Origin: UBA7328 sp036479115
Lineage (GTDB): Bacteria > Bacteroidota > Bacteroidia > Chitinophagales > Saprospiraceae
Direction: 5' to 3'
Length of the DNA: 22,166 bases
Assembly (NCBI GenBank): GCA_036479115.1
Contig: JAZGFD010000292.1
Coordinates: forward strand, 1 to 22,166
The first letter of the stretch is position 1, and every line of letters starts with the position of its first letter. A program made the translations under genes and the position numbers. Positions 8,540-16,951 of this stretch are shown here, piece after piece. The notes beneath the pieces are model-generated. The model was not told the origin of the DNA and did no database searches. It saw nothing but the letters and a program-made list of their open reading frames with translations.

Positions 8540-8983
8540 CTATTTTAATAATGTTACAAAAGGTACATCTGTAGGTGGCAAACACTTAGAACCATCACAG
8601 GCCATATAGTTGATATTGCCTTTGATTACCATAGAGTTTCCGAGACGGATAACTTTTTGTGCAAATATTGCTTTTTTAGAAAATTTTAATACTTCTAGGC
8701 CAAATAGAGGCTCAAAATTGGCTTCAGCCTTAGTAATTTCTGTGGTTTTACCTTCCATTCTTATATCTGTTGTTGCATCAAAAGAGAATGTAGTGGCCAC
8801 AGGACCATCAACAGAAGATTCCATTCCATATATCACCCAACCTTTGTCAATGAATGCTTCAAATTGGATTTCATAGCTATTATTACCAGCACTATGGGCA
8901 GTTATATGCCACGTGACTGGATATTCTTCTTGGCATATGGATAAAAATGAAGAAGAAAAATAGAGCACAATTGCTAAAACCAT
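8540..8983 (-). CDS. stand-alone DsbD N-terminal-domain protein
   Basis: 147 residues with a short hydrophobic leader (MVLAIVLYFSSSFLSIC, giving Cys17 a possible lipid anchor). It is clearly paralogous to the N-terminal domain of the adjacent DsbD: EEYPVTWHITAHSAGNNSYE here against EEVPVTWSFSMEEIGDDNYN there, and both end in CDGSKCLPPTDV or CDDERCLPPTDV with the redox cysteine pair (C129/C134 here). It lacks any membrane or thioredoxin domain. Most likely it is a periplasmic electron acceptor fed by DsbD, acting as a detachable alternative to the built-in domain. It is translated just upstream of dsbD with a 3-bp gap, so the two are almost certainly one transcript. A CAAATTTA stretch (TAAATTTG on the coding strand) 4 bp before the ATG resembles a Bacteroidota -7 box, weakly. 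Confidence 0.85.
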   Translation of the reverse strand: MVLAIVLYFSSSFLSICQEEYPVTWHITAHSAGNNSYEIQFEAFIDKGWVIYGMESSVDGPVATTFSFDATTDIRMEGKTTEITKAEANFEPLFGLEVLKFSKKAIFAQKVIRLGNSMVIKGNINYMACDGSKCLPPTDVPFVTLLK

Positions 8984-9052
8984 AGAACAAATTTAAGTCA
9001 TACTAATGAGATGATGGGTTACTTTATATTAAGATTAACAATGTCATGTATT

Positions 9053-9757
9053 TTATACCAATTGTAACTTTTTATGAATCAGGCTTTCGAAAATAATACG
9101 GCCATCAACGTTGCCAAGAATACTTTCTGATGCACGCTCAGGATGTGGCATCATACCAAATACATTTTTACTTTTATTGCTGATGCCAGCAATGTTTTTT
9201 ACTGATCCATTGATATTGGATTCGTCTGAGGTATTACCATTTTTATCACAATATTTAAAAATAATTTGCTCATTGTCTTCTATGCTCTTTATTTCCTCAT
9301 CAGTAGCAAAAAACCTACCATCAGCATGAGCTATTGGAATTTTGAGAATTTGATTATCTTTCACATTTTGATTAATTCTGCTATTGTGCACCTTTTTAAG
9401 GTTTACATTTTTACAGATAAATTGTTGGTGTTCATTTCTCATCAACACTCCTGGAAGTAAGCCGCTTTCGCAAAGAATTTGAAACCCATTGCAGATTCCG
9501 ATTACAATGCCTCCTTTGTTCGCAAATTTAATTATGGTGGACATTATAGGTGCAAATCGCGCTATTGCTCCCGATCTAAGATAATCACCATAAGAAAAAC
9601 CTCCCGGCAAAATGATACAATCATCAGCGCCGAGATTGGCAATATTTAGATCTTTGTGCCAAACCTTTTGTGTAAAACAGCCCATGACATTTGCCAATAC
9701 ATGTACCATGTCATCATCACAATTAGACCCAGGAAATACGACAATATTAAATTTCAT
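9053..9757 (-). CDS. purQ: phosphoribosylformylglycinamidine synthase subunit PurQ
   Basis: Glutaminase subunit of FGAM synthase (fourth step of purine synthesis); it releases ammonia from glutamine for the PurL subunit. 234 residues, a class-I glutamine amidotransferase fold. The nucleophile is Cys89 in GICNGFQ, with the His205/Glu207 partners in MPHPERASE; also FPGSNCDDD at the N-terminus and PGGFSYGDYLRSGAIA near 51-66. The frame extends 12 codons further upstream, into the end of the preceding gene, but M13 (ATG 9755-9757) matches the family N-terminus (MKFNIVVFPGSN) and was chosen. It follows the DUF6427-like gene by 4 bp. No purL or purS is in the window. Confidence 0.95.
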   Translation of the reverse strand: MKFNIVVFPGSNCDDDMVHVLANVMGCFTQKVWHKDLNIANLGADDCIILPGGFSYGDYLRSGAIARFAPIMSTIIKFANKGGIVIGICNGFQILCESGLLPGVLMRNEHQQFICKNVNLKKVHNSRINQNVKDNQILKIPIAHADGRFFATDEEIKSIEDNEQIIFKYCDKNGNTSDESNINGSVKNIAGISNKSKNVFGMMPHPERASESILGNVDGRIIFESLIHKKLQLV

Positions 9758-9761
9758 AAGG

Positions 9762-10745
9762 TTATATATTAATCCAATTAAATTGAAAGCCAAATAATGT
9801 TATTATCAATAATAGGTGAATCATCTCAACAATGATATTATTCTTTAGAGAGTCAAAATACAAGGCTATAGAAAATGAAGCCATTAATGATAAGATTAGC
9901 AAGAAATGAATATCAGAACCTATAAAAAAAAAAGGTATAATCACTAATAAAATGGTCAACAAAGCGAGGAATGAAATTCTTTTTCGGGCATCAATTATTT
10001 TCTTTTTCTGAAAAGAATAAAATTTGGCTAAACCAAACAAAACCCAAAAGAAAACCACTCCACAATAAAAAATGCGATCCCAAACCCAATATGTTTTACC
10101 TGTTATTACTTTGCTTAACCCCAATGTGCCTTCATCAGAAAAGGTATATAAATCAAAGAAATAGAATAAAGAAAGAACAATAATGGCTGTGGAGACCATA
10201 CCCAGAATTAATAATAAGAAAGCCTTAGTATCCACACCTTCAAAAAACAAAATGACAAATAAAGATGCAAAAAGCAGCATCATAAGAGGAGGATAAACCA
10301 GGCCAGCCAGCATAGCAAATAAACCCACATTAAATATTTCAAATTCTTTGAAATGATACCTGTATATTGTCATGCACGATTTCAAATAGAGGGTAAAAAA
10401 CAGTAAGCCGAGAAGGGCAGGAGTTAACATTTGAACCTCAGCAATCAAAGAGGCTAAGAGGACAAAAAAGAAGGCTCCATAAAGATTTTGTTTTTGAAAA
10501 ATGCGATATTTATTTGATAGATTGGCAACTATCACAGCGACACAATAAATCAACAATGCCGATAGAATACTGTGAAACAAAGCATTCTCTCCTAACATAC
10601 TTAATATCCATCTTGACAATATAGAGTCATCAGATGACACTTCATAAACTTTAGGATAAAGTAACGAATGTGCCCGGACTATCAGCGTATAAGGCAATAA
10701 AATGAGTAAGTTAACAATTTGATTATTTCTTACAGTTGATACCAC
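9762..10745 (-). CDS. DUF6427-like polytopic membrane protein
   Basis: 327 residues with about nine hydrophobic helices and a topology like the Bacteroidota-only DUF6427 family, whose function is unknown. The start is GTG (10743-10745); an in-frame TAA directly precedes it and no upstream ATG is possible. Features seen: a short cytoplasmic-type N-terminus, an aromatic pair in GLVYPPLMMLL, a basic loop SFQKKKIIDARKRIS near residue 240, and a hydrophobic C-terminus ending FNWINI. The stop lies 4 bp before the purQ start, so the two genes are probably translationally coupled; whether this has metabolic meaning is unknown. The family assignment is from memory of overall pattern and is moderately sure. 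Confidence 0.7.
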   Translation of the reverse strand: MVSTVRNNQIVNLLILLPYTLIVRAHSLLYPKVYEVSSDDSILSRWILSMLGENALFHSILSALLIYCVAVIVANLSNKYRIFQKQNLYGAFFFVLLASLIAEVQMLTPALLGLLFFTLYLKSCMTIYRYHFKEFEIFNVGLFAMLAGLVYPPLMMLLFASLFVILFFEGVDTKAFLLLILGMVSTAIIVLSLFYFFDLYTFSDEGTLGLSKVITGKTYWVWDRIFYCGVVFFWVLFGLAKFYSFQKKKIIDARKRISFLALLTILLVIIPFFFIGSDIHFLLILSLMASFSIALYFDSLKNNIIVEMIHLLLIITLFGFQFNWINI

Positions 10746-10896
10746 TTATTTAGTCTTAAATATGCGAAGATAAGAATGACTTAGCGATATATTTATTCTT
10801 TTGTTTCACTCCCGAGTATTCTGATATGTTTTTAGTTTAAAAAGGATCAATAGAGTATAAGCGGCTATGAAAAATCTGCTATGCTATGCTGCCAAT

Positions 10897-13800
10897 TTAC
10901 CACCCAGGAATAAAATTTAATCCAAAGGATATTTTACCTCCTTTTGTAAGTGGCTTTGCCCAATATGGCTCTAAAATGAGTGCACCAAATAGATTTATCC
11001 TGACACTCACCCCTGCACTCATAGCCAGCTCAGGTTTTAATAATTGGCCATTTATACTTTCTCCATCACTGAAATGGCTGAATTCATCAAAAGCTACACC
11101 AGCATCTATAAAAAAGTTGAGATCGGTAAAAAGGGCATTGGTGCTAATCACAGCAAGTTGTCCTGGGCCTGTAAAAGGAAGCCTTATTTCAAAACTTGCT
11201 ACAGCTATTTTACTGCCTAGAAACTGACCTATGTCCTTATTTTTTAAAATGTCATTGAACCCTGAAGAAAATGCAAAATCATAACCTCTTACAAAGCCCA
11301 TATTCCCCACAAAAAGTGGATACACTGAATTGATATCATTTTCAAATCTCAAATATCCTAATCCTCTGAATGCCAAAGTCACAGGGCTAAGCCTAATATA
11401 TTTTCTATAATCAGCTAACAATCCGTAGTAATTATTGACTCCATAGCTGTATTCTGCCGAAATTCGAAACCTCTGGCCAGTGAGCGGAGCGGTAAGGCCA
11501 AAACTTGAATTGTCACCCACTAAGGCAACATTCACACCTCCTGTAATACCTTTTTTGATGGTGTAAAACTGATTAAATGTCAATTCGTCGGTGGTTTCCA
11601 ACTTGGTTTTGGTCTGATCAAAAAATAGAAAACCATCAGGAGAAAAATAATTGCGGGTTACATCCCATCTGAACCCTTGATAGCCAAAACTGGCCCCACC
11701 TTCTAATCTCAGTTTGGTAGAAAAGGGCAATTGAGCAAAGCCCCCTACAGACTGATTGAATACTCGTATTAAATTTAATTCATCTACCAGAGATTCGATA
11801 GGCTCTGTAGATCCTTGGGCAAATACAATGTCACCATTTTCATCTCTTAATGGCCCTCTAAAAAGTGACCGAAAACCTGTGACTTGAGGTATATGTGATA
11901 TCCCAAAGCCCCATGCAATTGGGTTCTTTTTATTAATGTAATTGACCTGACCCCCCATATCATAAATGGTGCCATTAAGGGCAATCTGGGCAAAGAGCTG
12001 ATTGTTACCCAGCATGTCTCCAAAGAGCATGTCAATACCGCCTTGCAGACCTACCTGATTATTATAAAGGCCATTGCTTACCCCTATTCCACCACCACCG
12101 CCGAGATAATCCAATTCAAATTTTGATTTGTACTCTGCATTGTTAAAATCTTCAGCTGGCAGATACTCTATATCATCAATATATTCATGAAATTCTGTTA
12201 CAATTTCTTTATTTTCTGAACCTGGATTAGGCAAAGAACCTGCAGCAAAATTTACCGAATCTTTTGGCACTTTTTTATTTAAAAACTGAGTGGATTTAGC
12301 AGAGATAATATTGTACCCTTCTTCTGCAAAATAGCTGAAAAGCACCCGATCTACCTTAGGCGATACTGTTATCATTGGGGAATAGCGACTTATACCACTC
12401 AGGCCTATTAAAAAATTTGTCATATGATAGACTTCATCCTGTGCCACATCATATTTATAAAGATTTCTAAATCCGTCTCTGTCTGACATGAAGTAAATAT
12501 TGTCTTCATGATCATAATTGGCACTGATGTTGTCAGCTGTATGAAATACATCTAAAACATTTATTTTGCCCGTAGTATAATCCATTTCAGCCAAATCAAA
12601 TGACCATCGCCCCAGTTTCCTGCCTTCAGTAAAACTTCTTTTGTCGTAGCTGAATACGAGTTTGCTCCCGTCATGATTAAAATCAGGTTGGATTTCAGAA
12701 TAGATATCATTTGTTAAGGGTCTTACTTTACCTCTTTTTAAATTATAAGCATATAGATCAGTTTGACCTTCTACCAGACCCGCAAATACTATTTCCTTGC
12801 CATTGGGCGACCATACTGGGGTGCTAAAAGCAGGCACTTTATCCATGACGATTGTTTCATCAGTGCTCCCATTTTCTACATTTTTTATCACGAGCTTATT
12901 GATGCCTTTGCTGAAAGCTACAAAAGCGAATCTTTTACTATCAGGAGACCATGTGCCTGATGACTCTAAATAATTGTAAGCATCAAGATCACCGTCTTTC
13001 ACAAGACTTGACAACTTTCTCACTATTTTTCCAGTACGTGCTTCTGCTAGAAATAAATCGGTACTGAAAAGATCTTTTTCAGATAAAAAAACAAAATATT
13101 TACCATTGGGGCTAATAGATGGCGACACATTAATTGATCCAGAATTGTCTTTAGAAAGAATGGTTTTACCAATTTTCGGCTCTTTCCCATCTCTCATAAA
13201 AGGCTTAAAGTGATCTCTCAGAGTTTTATCCCACTCTACACTTAAGTCTTCCATGTCTGTATGTAGTAAGCTATCTATGGTTAGCTCTACACCATTTAAT
13301 GCAGTAGATTGAAGCATAGGCCGCATTATTTGATCACCATATTTTCCAGCTAAAAAGGACCAAGCTGTTTGACCATATCTGTAAGGAAAATATTTAGGAT
13401 GGGCCATTTCCTTGAAGGTAGGTACGTCATCTTTTAATATTGCCCTCCTCATCCACATCGCCGTAAAAGGATCAACTCGGCCAAGGGTCAAATATTCAGC
13501 CATGCCCTCTACTAGCCAAAGTGGCAAGTTGCTCATGTTCTTAATAGAAGTGTTTTCGCCACCGATAATGATATTAAATTGAAAGGCATGCACCAATTCG
13601 TGACCCAGTACTTGGTGGGTTTGCTGGTTGGTAAAAGTGATGGGCATGATTACCCTATTTTTAAACCCTTCAGTGACTCCACCAGTGCCTACCCCGATAG
13701 CTCCTCCGATGGCATTTGTTTGCTGAAAATCAGCATGGTTAGAGTATATTAGAAGCGGGTTTTTGAAAGGAATTTCATGAAATAAAATATCGCTAAAGAA

Positions 13801-13995
13801 GTCATACCACAATTCTGACTCTTGAGCCACCCAATTTACGGTTTGTTTGTTTTTAGTATAATAATGTAAGTTAAAGTGAGGTGTTTCTTTGACCTTAAAG
13901 TCAAATGATTTGTATCGCGGCTTATTCTTGCCGAAATATTGAGCATTTGCTAAGATTGGAATCACCAGTAGGCTTATTAAGATTATCTTACGCAT
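10897..13995 (-). CDS. exported zinc-peptidase / beta-propeller / outer-membrane barrel fusion protein
   Basis: 1032 residues from ATG 13993-13995, chosen because it gives a clean signal peptide (MRKIILISLLVIPILANA before QYFG); the frame extends 10 codons further upstream. Residues about 30-250 form a gluzincin-like domain with HELVH (H132, E133, H136) and a downstream glutamate in LWLVEGMAEY (E163), the pattern of peptidase-MA-type zinc peptidases. Residues about 285-600 contain TolB/WD40-like propeller blades with repeated SPNGKYFVFLS, SPDSKRFAFVAF, SPNGKEIVFAG and NHDGSKLVFS units. Residues about 640-1032 look like an outer-membrane beta-barrel of the surface-antigen (BamA/TamA) type, ending with alternating strands and a terminal tryptophan (FGLNFIPGW). 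Inferred role: an outer-membrane-anchored protease or chaperone-like factor facing the periplasm. Bacteroidota homologues are usually annotated only as propeller or hypothetical proteins. Confidence 0.85.
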   Translation of the reverse strand: MRKIILISLLVIPILANAQYFGKNKPRYKSFDFKVKETPHFNLHYYTKNKQTVNWVAQESELWYDFFSDILFHEIPFKNPLLIYSNHADFQQTNAIGGAIGVGTGGVTEGFKNRVIMPITFTNQQTHQVLGHELVHAFQFNIIIGGENTSIKNMSNLPLWLVEGMAEYLTLGRVDPFTAMWMRRAILKDDVPTFKEMAHPKYFPYRYGQTAWSFLAGKYGDQIMRPMLQSTALNGVELTIDSLLHTDMEDLSVEWDKTLRDHFKPFMRDGKEPKIGKTILSKDNSGSINVSPSISPNGKYFVFLSEKDLFSTDLFLAEARTGKIVRKLSSLVKDGDLDAYNYLESSGTWSPDSKRFAFVAFSKGINKLVIKNVENGSTDETIVMDKVPAFSTPVWSPNGKEIVFAGLVEGQTDLYAYNLKRGKVRPLTNDIYSEIQPDFNHDGSKLVFSYDKRSFTEGRKLGRWSFDLAEMDYTTGKINVLDVFHTADNISANYDHEDNIYFMSDRDGFRNLYKYDVAQDEVYHMTNFLIGLSGISRYSPMITVSPKVDRVLFSYFAEEGYNIISAKSTQFLNKKVPKDSVNFAAGSLPNPGSENKEIVTEFHEYIDDIEYLPAEDFNNAEYKSKFELDYLGGGGGIGVSNGLYNNQVGLQGGIDMLFGDMLGNNQLFAQIALNGTIYDMGGQVNYINKKNPIAWGFGISHIPQVTGFRSLFRGPLRDENGDIVFAQGSTEPIESLVDELNLIRVFNQSVGGFAQLPFSTKLRLEGGASFGYQGFRWDVTRNYFSPDGFLFFDQTKTKLETTDELTFNQFYTIKKGITGGVNVALVGDNSSFGLTAPLTGQRFRISAEYSYGVNNYYGLLADYRKYIRLSPVTLAFRGLGYLRFENDINSVYPLFVGNMGFVRGYDFAFSSGFNDILKNKDIGQFLGSKIAVASFEIRLPFTGPGQLAVISTNALFTDLNFFIDAGVAFDEFSHFSDGESINGQLLKPELAMSAGVSVRINLFGALILEPYWAKPLTKGGKISFGLNFIPGW

Positions 13996-14147
13996 AATAC
14001 AGAGGTTTACTATGAAAAAGTACAATAAATAACATTGCCGAACCTATAATTGTTATGTTGGACGTATGCATACTATGTTAATTAAAAATTAATTATAATC
14101 AGCTTTCTCAGCTTTTACATGAGAAATTATGAATGTGACAACAATAT

Positions 14148-15437
14148 ATGGATACCCATAGAATATACGATGTACTCTGCACATTTGGTTTTTTTCTTTT
14201 GGCTGGAGGTTTAGTAATTTCCAAATTTTCAGTCACGTTAGGTGCCGTGATTTTAGCATTGTGTAGTATGTTTCTTTTTGTTAAAAAGATAAAAATAGAA
14301 TGGACGCCAATGCACCACATGTTTCCTTTGATTATTACCTATATTGTGCTGATTATCAGTGCTTTATACAGTTTCAATAAAATCGAAGGATATAGGGAAA
14401 TGCTAGTACAAAGTGGTCTTTTCGTTGTCCCAGTTTTGATTTCTTTTCATTGGGCTCACTTTAAAAGACGACTAGGGTGGGTTGTAAATTTTCTCTTTGC
14501 CGTAGCAGTAATAGGGTGTGTTACCACATTGTTTTTCTATGTGATTCCAGTGGAAAGTGCCATGGAAATAGTAAATGATAATTCTCTTTTTCAAAAATTT
14601 CCTGTCCTAATTAATAAAACACAATTTGGCCTTTATTCTCCCTTTATTGAACGATTGCATTTTGCTTATGCTCTAAGTTTTTGTGTATTAATTGGCTTAT
14701 ATCTAAGTTTCTTATCTAGACGATGGTATTATAAGGTGCTGTCATTATTTTTTTTATTCATGCTCTTAATTATTGGTGCTAGAGGCGCACAAATTGCTCT
14801 TTTATTTGCCCTGATTCCCTTTTTATTTTTTTATTTCAAAGACAGATTTCCTAAATTTCAAATTTTCAGTTGGTCTTCGTTGATATATTCTTTGATGTTT
14901 TTAGTCGCTGTTCCGAGCGTTTCCTATAGCTTGATACCGAGTGTTAAAAACAGGTACAATCAGCTAATATGGGAGCTGCAAGTTATCAACGATGGCACGT
15001 ATAAAAATTTTGAGTATCAGCATTTTACTACCCTTACTAGGCTGAAGTCTTTTGAATATTCGTTAGACCTCATAAGATTGAACCCAATTTTAGGAACAGG
15101 CATAGGTGACGCTAAAAATGATTTAAAAGAAATCTATCAATTAAAAACCCCTGATATACCAGCCCACCAACAAAATTATTATTTATTCTTATGGGTGGCG
15201 GGAGGCTTTGGAGCACTTATAAGCTTTATAGGATTTCAATGGCATTGGATAAAGTCTTTTTTGCGAAAATATGACCATTTATTGGATCGCAGTTTAGCGA
15301 TATCTTATTCCATATTTGTGGTTTCTATACTGATGATAGATGCTGTGCTCAAATACCATTTGGGCGTTTTTGGCATCCCGTTTTTTTATATGGTTATTAT
15401 GGCTTTTGCCGACAAGAACAAAAGCACTATGTCATAA
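14148..15437 (+). CDS. O-antigen ligase / polymerase family membrane protein
   Basis: 429 residues with about 11 membrane helices and one large periplasmic loop between roughly residues 262 and 342, the WaaL/Wzy architecture. Family signatures: GARGAQIALL (R212) in the Wzy_C motif region, NPILGTGIGDAKNDL at about 312-326, and the conserved histidine in AHQQNYYLFLWVAGGFGAL (H340). Such proteins transfer undecaprenyl-linked glycans to a lipid or protein acceptor, or polymerise repeat units. The acceptor cannot be told from sequence, and no other polysaccharide genes are nearby. It starts at ATG 14148 and is divergent from the large exported protein across a 150-bp AT-rich region. Ligase versus polymerase is undecided. 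Confidence 0.85.
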   Translation: MDTHRIYDVLCTFGFFLLAGGLVISKFSVTLGAVILALCSMFLFVKKIKIEWTPMHHMFPLIITYIVLIISALYSFNKIEGYREMLVQSGLFVVPVLISFHWAHFKRRLGWVVNFLFAVAVIGCVTTLFFYVIPVESAMEIVNDNSLFQKFPVLINKTQFGLYSPFIERLHFAYALSFCVLIGLYLSFLSRRWYYKVLSLFFLFMLLIIGARGAQIALLFALIPFLFFYFKDRFPKFQIFSWSSLIYSLMFLVAVPSVSYSLIPSVKNRYNQLIWELQVINDGTYKNFEYQHFTTLTRLKSFEYSLDLIRLNPILGTGIGDAKNDLKEIYQLKTPDIPAHQQNYYLFLWVAGGFGALISFIGFQWHWIKSFLRKYDHLLDRSLAISYSIFVVSILMIDAVLKYHLGVFGIPFFYMVIMAFADKNKSTMS

Positions 15438-15444
15438 TTTAACA

Positions 15445-15568
15445 GATGTTGCAAGAGACCTACAAGTGAGACCATAAGCCATGACTTTAATGGTCTGTAC
15501 TTGAAATATCAGAAACAACATACACATCCAAGGAGCAGATCAACGACAAAAGCCTCAGAATAGAATGA
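15445..15568 (+). pseudogene. second RHS/YD-repeat relic
   Basis: A 124-bp scrap that matches the RHS fragment at about 4081-4190: DVARPTSETISHDFNGLYLK here against DNAGRPKGESISHNFNGPYL there, then after a 1-bp deletion SETTYTSKEQIND against SETTYTPKEQVKT. It runs to a TGA at 15566-15568, just before the convergent lipoprotein stop. No other part of an RHS gene survives here, so it is a small decayed duplicate or the edge of a lost RHS locus. Confidence 0.75.
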
Positions 15569-15569
15569 G

Positions 15570-16091
15570 CTATAAAATTGGTTTTTTGGTGCATACGATA
15601 TCACCTATGCATTCAAACTGAGTATACACTTCGCACCTTAGTTTCCATAAACCTTCTATTTTATGCCATTTCGCATAATAATCACCTCCGACTTCAATAT
15701 CTAGTCCATCTACTTTCCAAGTGCCGACCCACTTTCCATATTCAGAAGCCATATTCCAATCCAAATTTTCGATTACTTTTAATGGCGTTCTTACAAATAC
15801 CACCGCATCTCTGGAGTTAAAAACGCTTTTATATATATTTTCAACCTCAGTTTTTCCAGTAAAAATTCCATTGGTAGAAGTAAGTATAAAAAAATTGTCT
15901 GTGTAAATAGATGCAACACTTACCGCATCATGCCTTGCTATTGCATCATTATTCAATTGTCGAGCATCTATAATTAATTGTTGGTCTGATGAAGGGGTCT
16001 CTGTTACATCTTCGGGTACAATATCATCTTTTTCACAACTGATGATCATTGATAAAAGAACTAAGAAAAAAGACATTCTAAAAAAATTCAT
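15570..16091 (-). CDS. NTF2/SnoaL-like (DUF4440-type) surface lipoprotein
   Basis: 173 residues from ATG 16089-16091, chosen to give a lipoprotein signal (MNFFRMSFFLVLLSMIISC with the lipobox IISC, Cys19); the frame extends 16 codons further upstream. The residues after the cysteine read EKDD, matching the C-x-K-(D/E)2 lipoprotein export signal described for Bacteroidota surface lipoproteins. The mature domain (about 38-165) is NTF2-like: a first helix (IDARQLNNDAIARHDAVSVA), then YTDNFFILTSTNGIFTGKTE and a terminal WKLRCEVYTQFE strand, as in DUF4440/SnoaL-like proteins. No catalytic residues are certain and the substrate is unknown. It is preceded by phased direct repeats at 16186-16265 that may control it. 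Confidence 0.8.
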   Translation of the reverse strand: MNFFRMSFFLVLLSMIISCEKDDIVPEDVTETPSSDQQLIIDARQLNNDAIARHDAVSVASIYTDNFFILTSTNGIFTGKTEVENIYKSVFNSRDAVVFVRTPLKVIENLDWNMASEYGKWVGTWKVDGLDIEVGGDYYAKWHKIEGLWKLRCEVYTQFECIGDIVCTKKPIL

Positions 16092-16185
16092 TGCTATAAT
16101 TTTTAATGACTCAAGAAGGAAGCTTAAAATATATGTCACTTCACTTTTATTATTCTTTAAATGTCCCTAATCTCAGAAAAATAGA

Positions 16186-16270
16186 GGTTTGTTATTTTTA
16201 CAAAATGGTTTGTTATTGTTCCTTTTTAAATGTAGGTTCACTATTGTAACATTTGGCTAGATATTGTTAC
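16186..16270. promoter_or_regulatory. phased direct repeats upstream of the lipoprotein gene
   Basis: GGTTTGTTATT occurs exactly at 16186-16196 and 16207-16217, a 21-bp period (two helical turns). Degenerate copies follow at 16235-16245 (GGTTCACTATT) and 16255-16265 (GGCTAGATATT). A GTAACA/TGTTAC inverted repeat (16246-16251 with 16265-16270) overlaps the last two. The array lies 95-175 bp upstream of the lipoprotein start. Two direct half-sites at about 21 bp are the layout used by LytTR-type regulators; this assignment is an inference. Confidence 0.4.
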
Positions 16271-16350
16271 CTGTAGAAAGGAAGGTTTTGCAAGAAGTTA
16301 AGGAGAGATTAACGGACTTCTTGACTACCCACTAAACTAAAAACGGTTTG

Positions 16351-16437
16351 CTTACGCCCCTTCAGGGCTGAACTGGAGGCTCATCTACCAAAGGGCGTTG
16401 CCCATTGTTTATGCTTTAAGCCCTACAGGCTTTCACA
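16351..16437. repeat. REP-like palindromic element A
   Basis: About 87 bp starting CTTACGCCCC with three nested hairpins: GCCC/GGGC near 16356-16367, GGGC-GTT-GCCC at 16393-16403, and AAGCC/GGCTT at 16418-16432. It is an inverted, diverged copy of element B. The core GGGCAACGCCC (minus strand here) is shared with B and D. Such elements are typical of REP families mobilised by TnpA-REP (RAYT) transposases, none of which is in this window. Confidence 0.65.
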
Positions 16438-16541
16438 GTTTTCAGAAATAACATTAGTAAGATATGTGCTACCTAACAAGCATATGGAAATAAATTTGAG
16501 CAATAAAAAGAGTAAAAATTGAAATTCGTGATTTTACTTAG

Positions 16542-16627
16542 CTTACGCCCCAAAGGGACAATAGCAACAACTTAGGGCAACGCCCTATGAATATAATCAT
16601 AATAAAAAAGTCCTGAAAGGGCGTAAG
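16542..16627. repeat. REP-like palindromic element B
   Basis: 86 bp closed by the perfect pair CTTACGCCC (16542-16550) and GGGCGTAAG (16619-16627), with an inner perfect hairpin TAGGGC-AAC-GCCCTA (16573-16587). Opposite orientation to element A, about 100 bp away, a pairing typical of REP doublets. Confidence 0.7.
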
Positions 16628-16727
16628 AAAGCTGTGGGGTATTTTTGAAAAAGTATGATGTTGTATATGCCGAACATTATGTATATCAAGGAGTTATGTC
16701 GGCAGTCAGGCAGTTAAGAAACATGTA

Positions 16728-16780
16728 CTCAATATTGTAGTCATCATAGAAAGGCTGATGGCCTTTAAGTTAAATAGCCA
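16728..16780. repeat. REP-like element C (partial)
   Basis: Shares TCAATATTGTAGTCATCAT and the hairpin AAAGGC/GCCTTT (16750-16766) with element D at 19090, but lacks D's GGGCAACGCCC half. Confidence 0.6.
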
Positions 16781-16842
16781 AAGGTTTGCTAAAATCGCAA
16801 ATTTCCGCCTTGGCCAGAATCAAAATCTTAATCAAATTTTAC

Positions 16843-16898
16843 CTGCCATATTTTGGGCAGTGTAGAGGGTGACCCTATAGCAGATCACCCCCTTTTTT
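16843..16898 (+). terminator. double hairpin with T tract, plus strand
   Basis: Hairpin 1 is CTGCC/GGCAG (16843-16860). Hairpin 2 is GGGTGA (16867-16872) with TCACCC (16885-16890), followed by CC and six T residues (16893-16898). It resembles an intrinsic terminator reading rightward, yet no plus-strand gene lies to its left within 1.4 kb, and it is on the wrong strand for the heat-shock genes. It may end an unannotated small RNA. The rest of 16092-16951 holds only the repeats listed separately. Confidence 0.4.
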
Positions 16899-16951
16899 AT
16901 TTCTGCTAAATTATCTGCTCCAAAACTATTTTAGCCGCCAATACAGGTTAT

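Noticed and set aside
9758..9793. Upstream start for purQ (12 extra residues)
   Set aside because: The added residues overlap the preceding gene's stop region and do not resemble any PurQ N-terminus; ATG 9755-9757 gives the family start.
10886..11227. 113-residue plus-strand ORF
   Set aside because: Antisense to the barrel domain of the large exported protein; its composition mirrors the opposite strand.
16542..16627. CRISPR-like repeat array
   Set aside because: Units are hairpin REP elements at irregular distances and in both orientations, with no regular spacers and no cas genes.
16905..16934. GCTAA ... TTAGC pair near the heat-shock operon end as a further repressor operator
   Set aside because: The spacing (about 20 bp) differs from the 5-bp spacer in the real array, and it is not near a promoter; such pentamers are common in AT-rich DNA.
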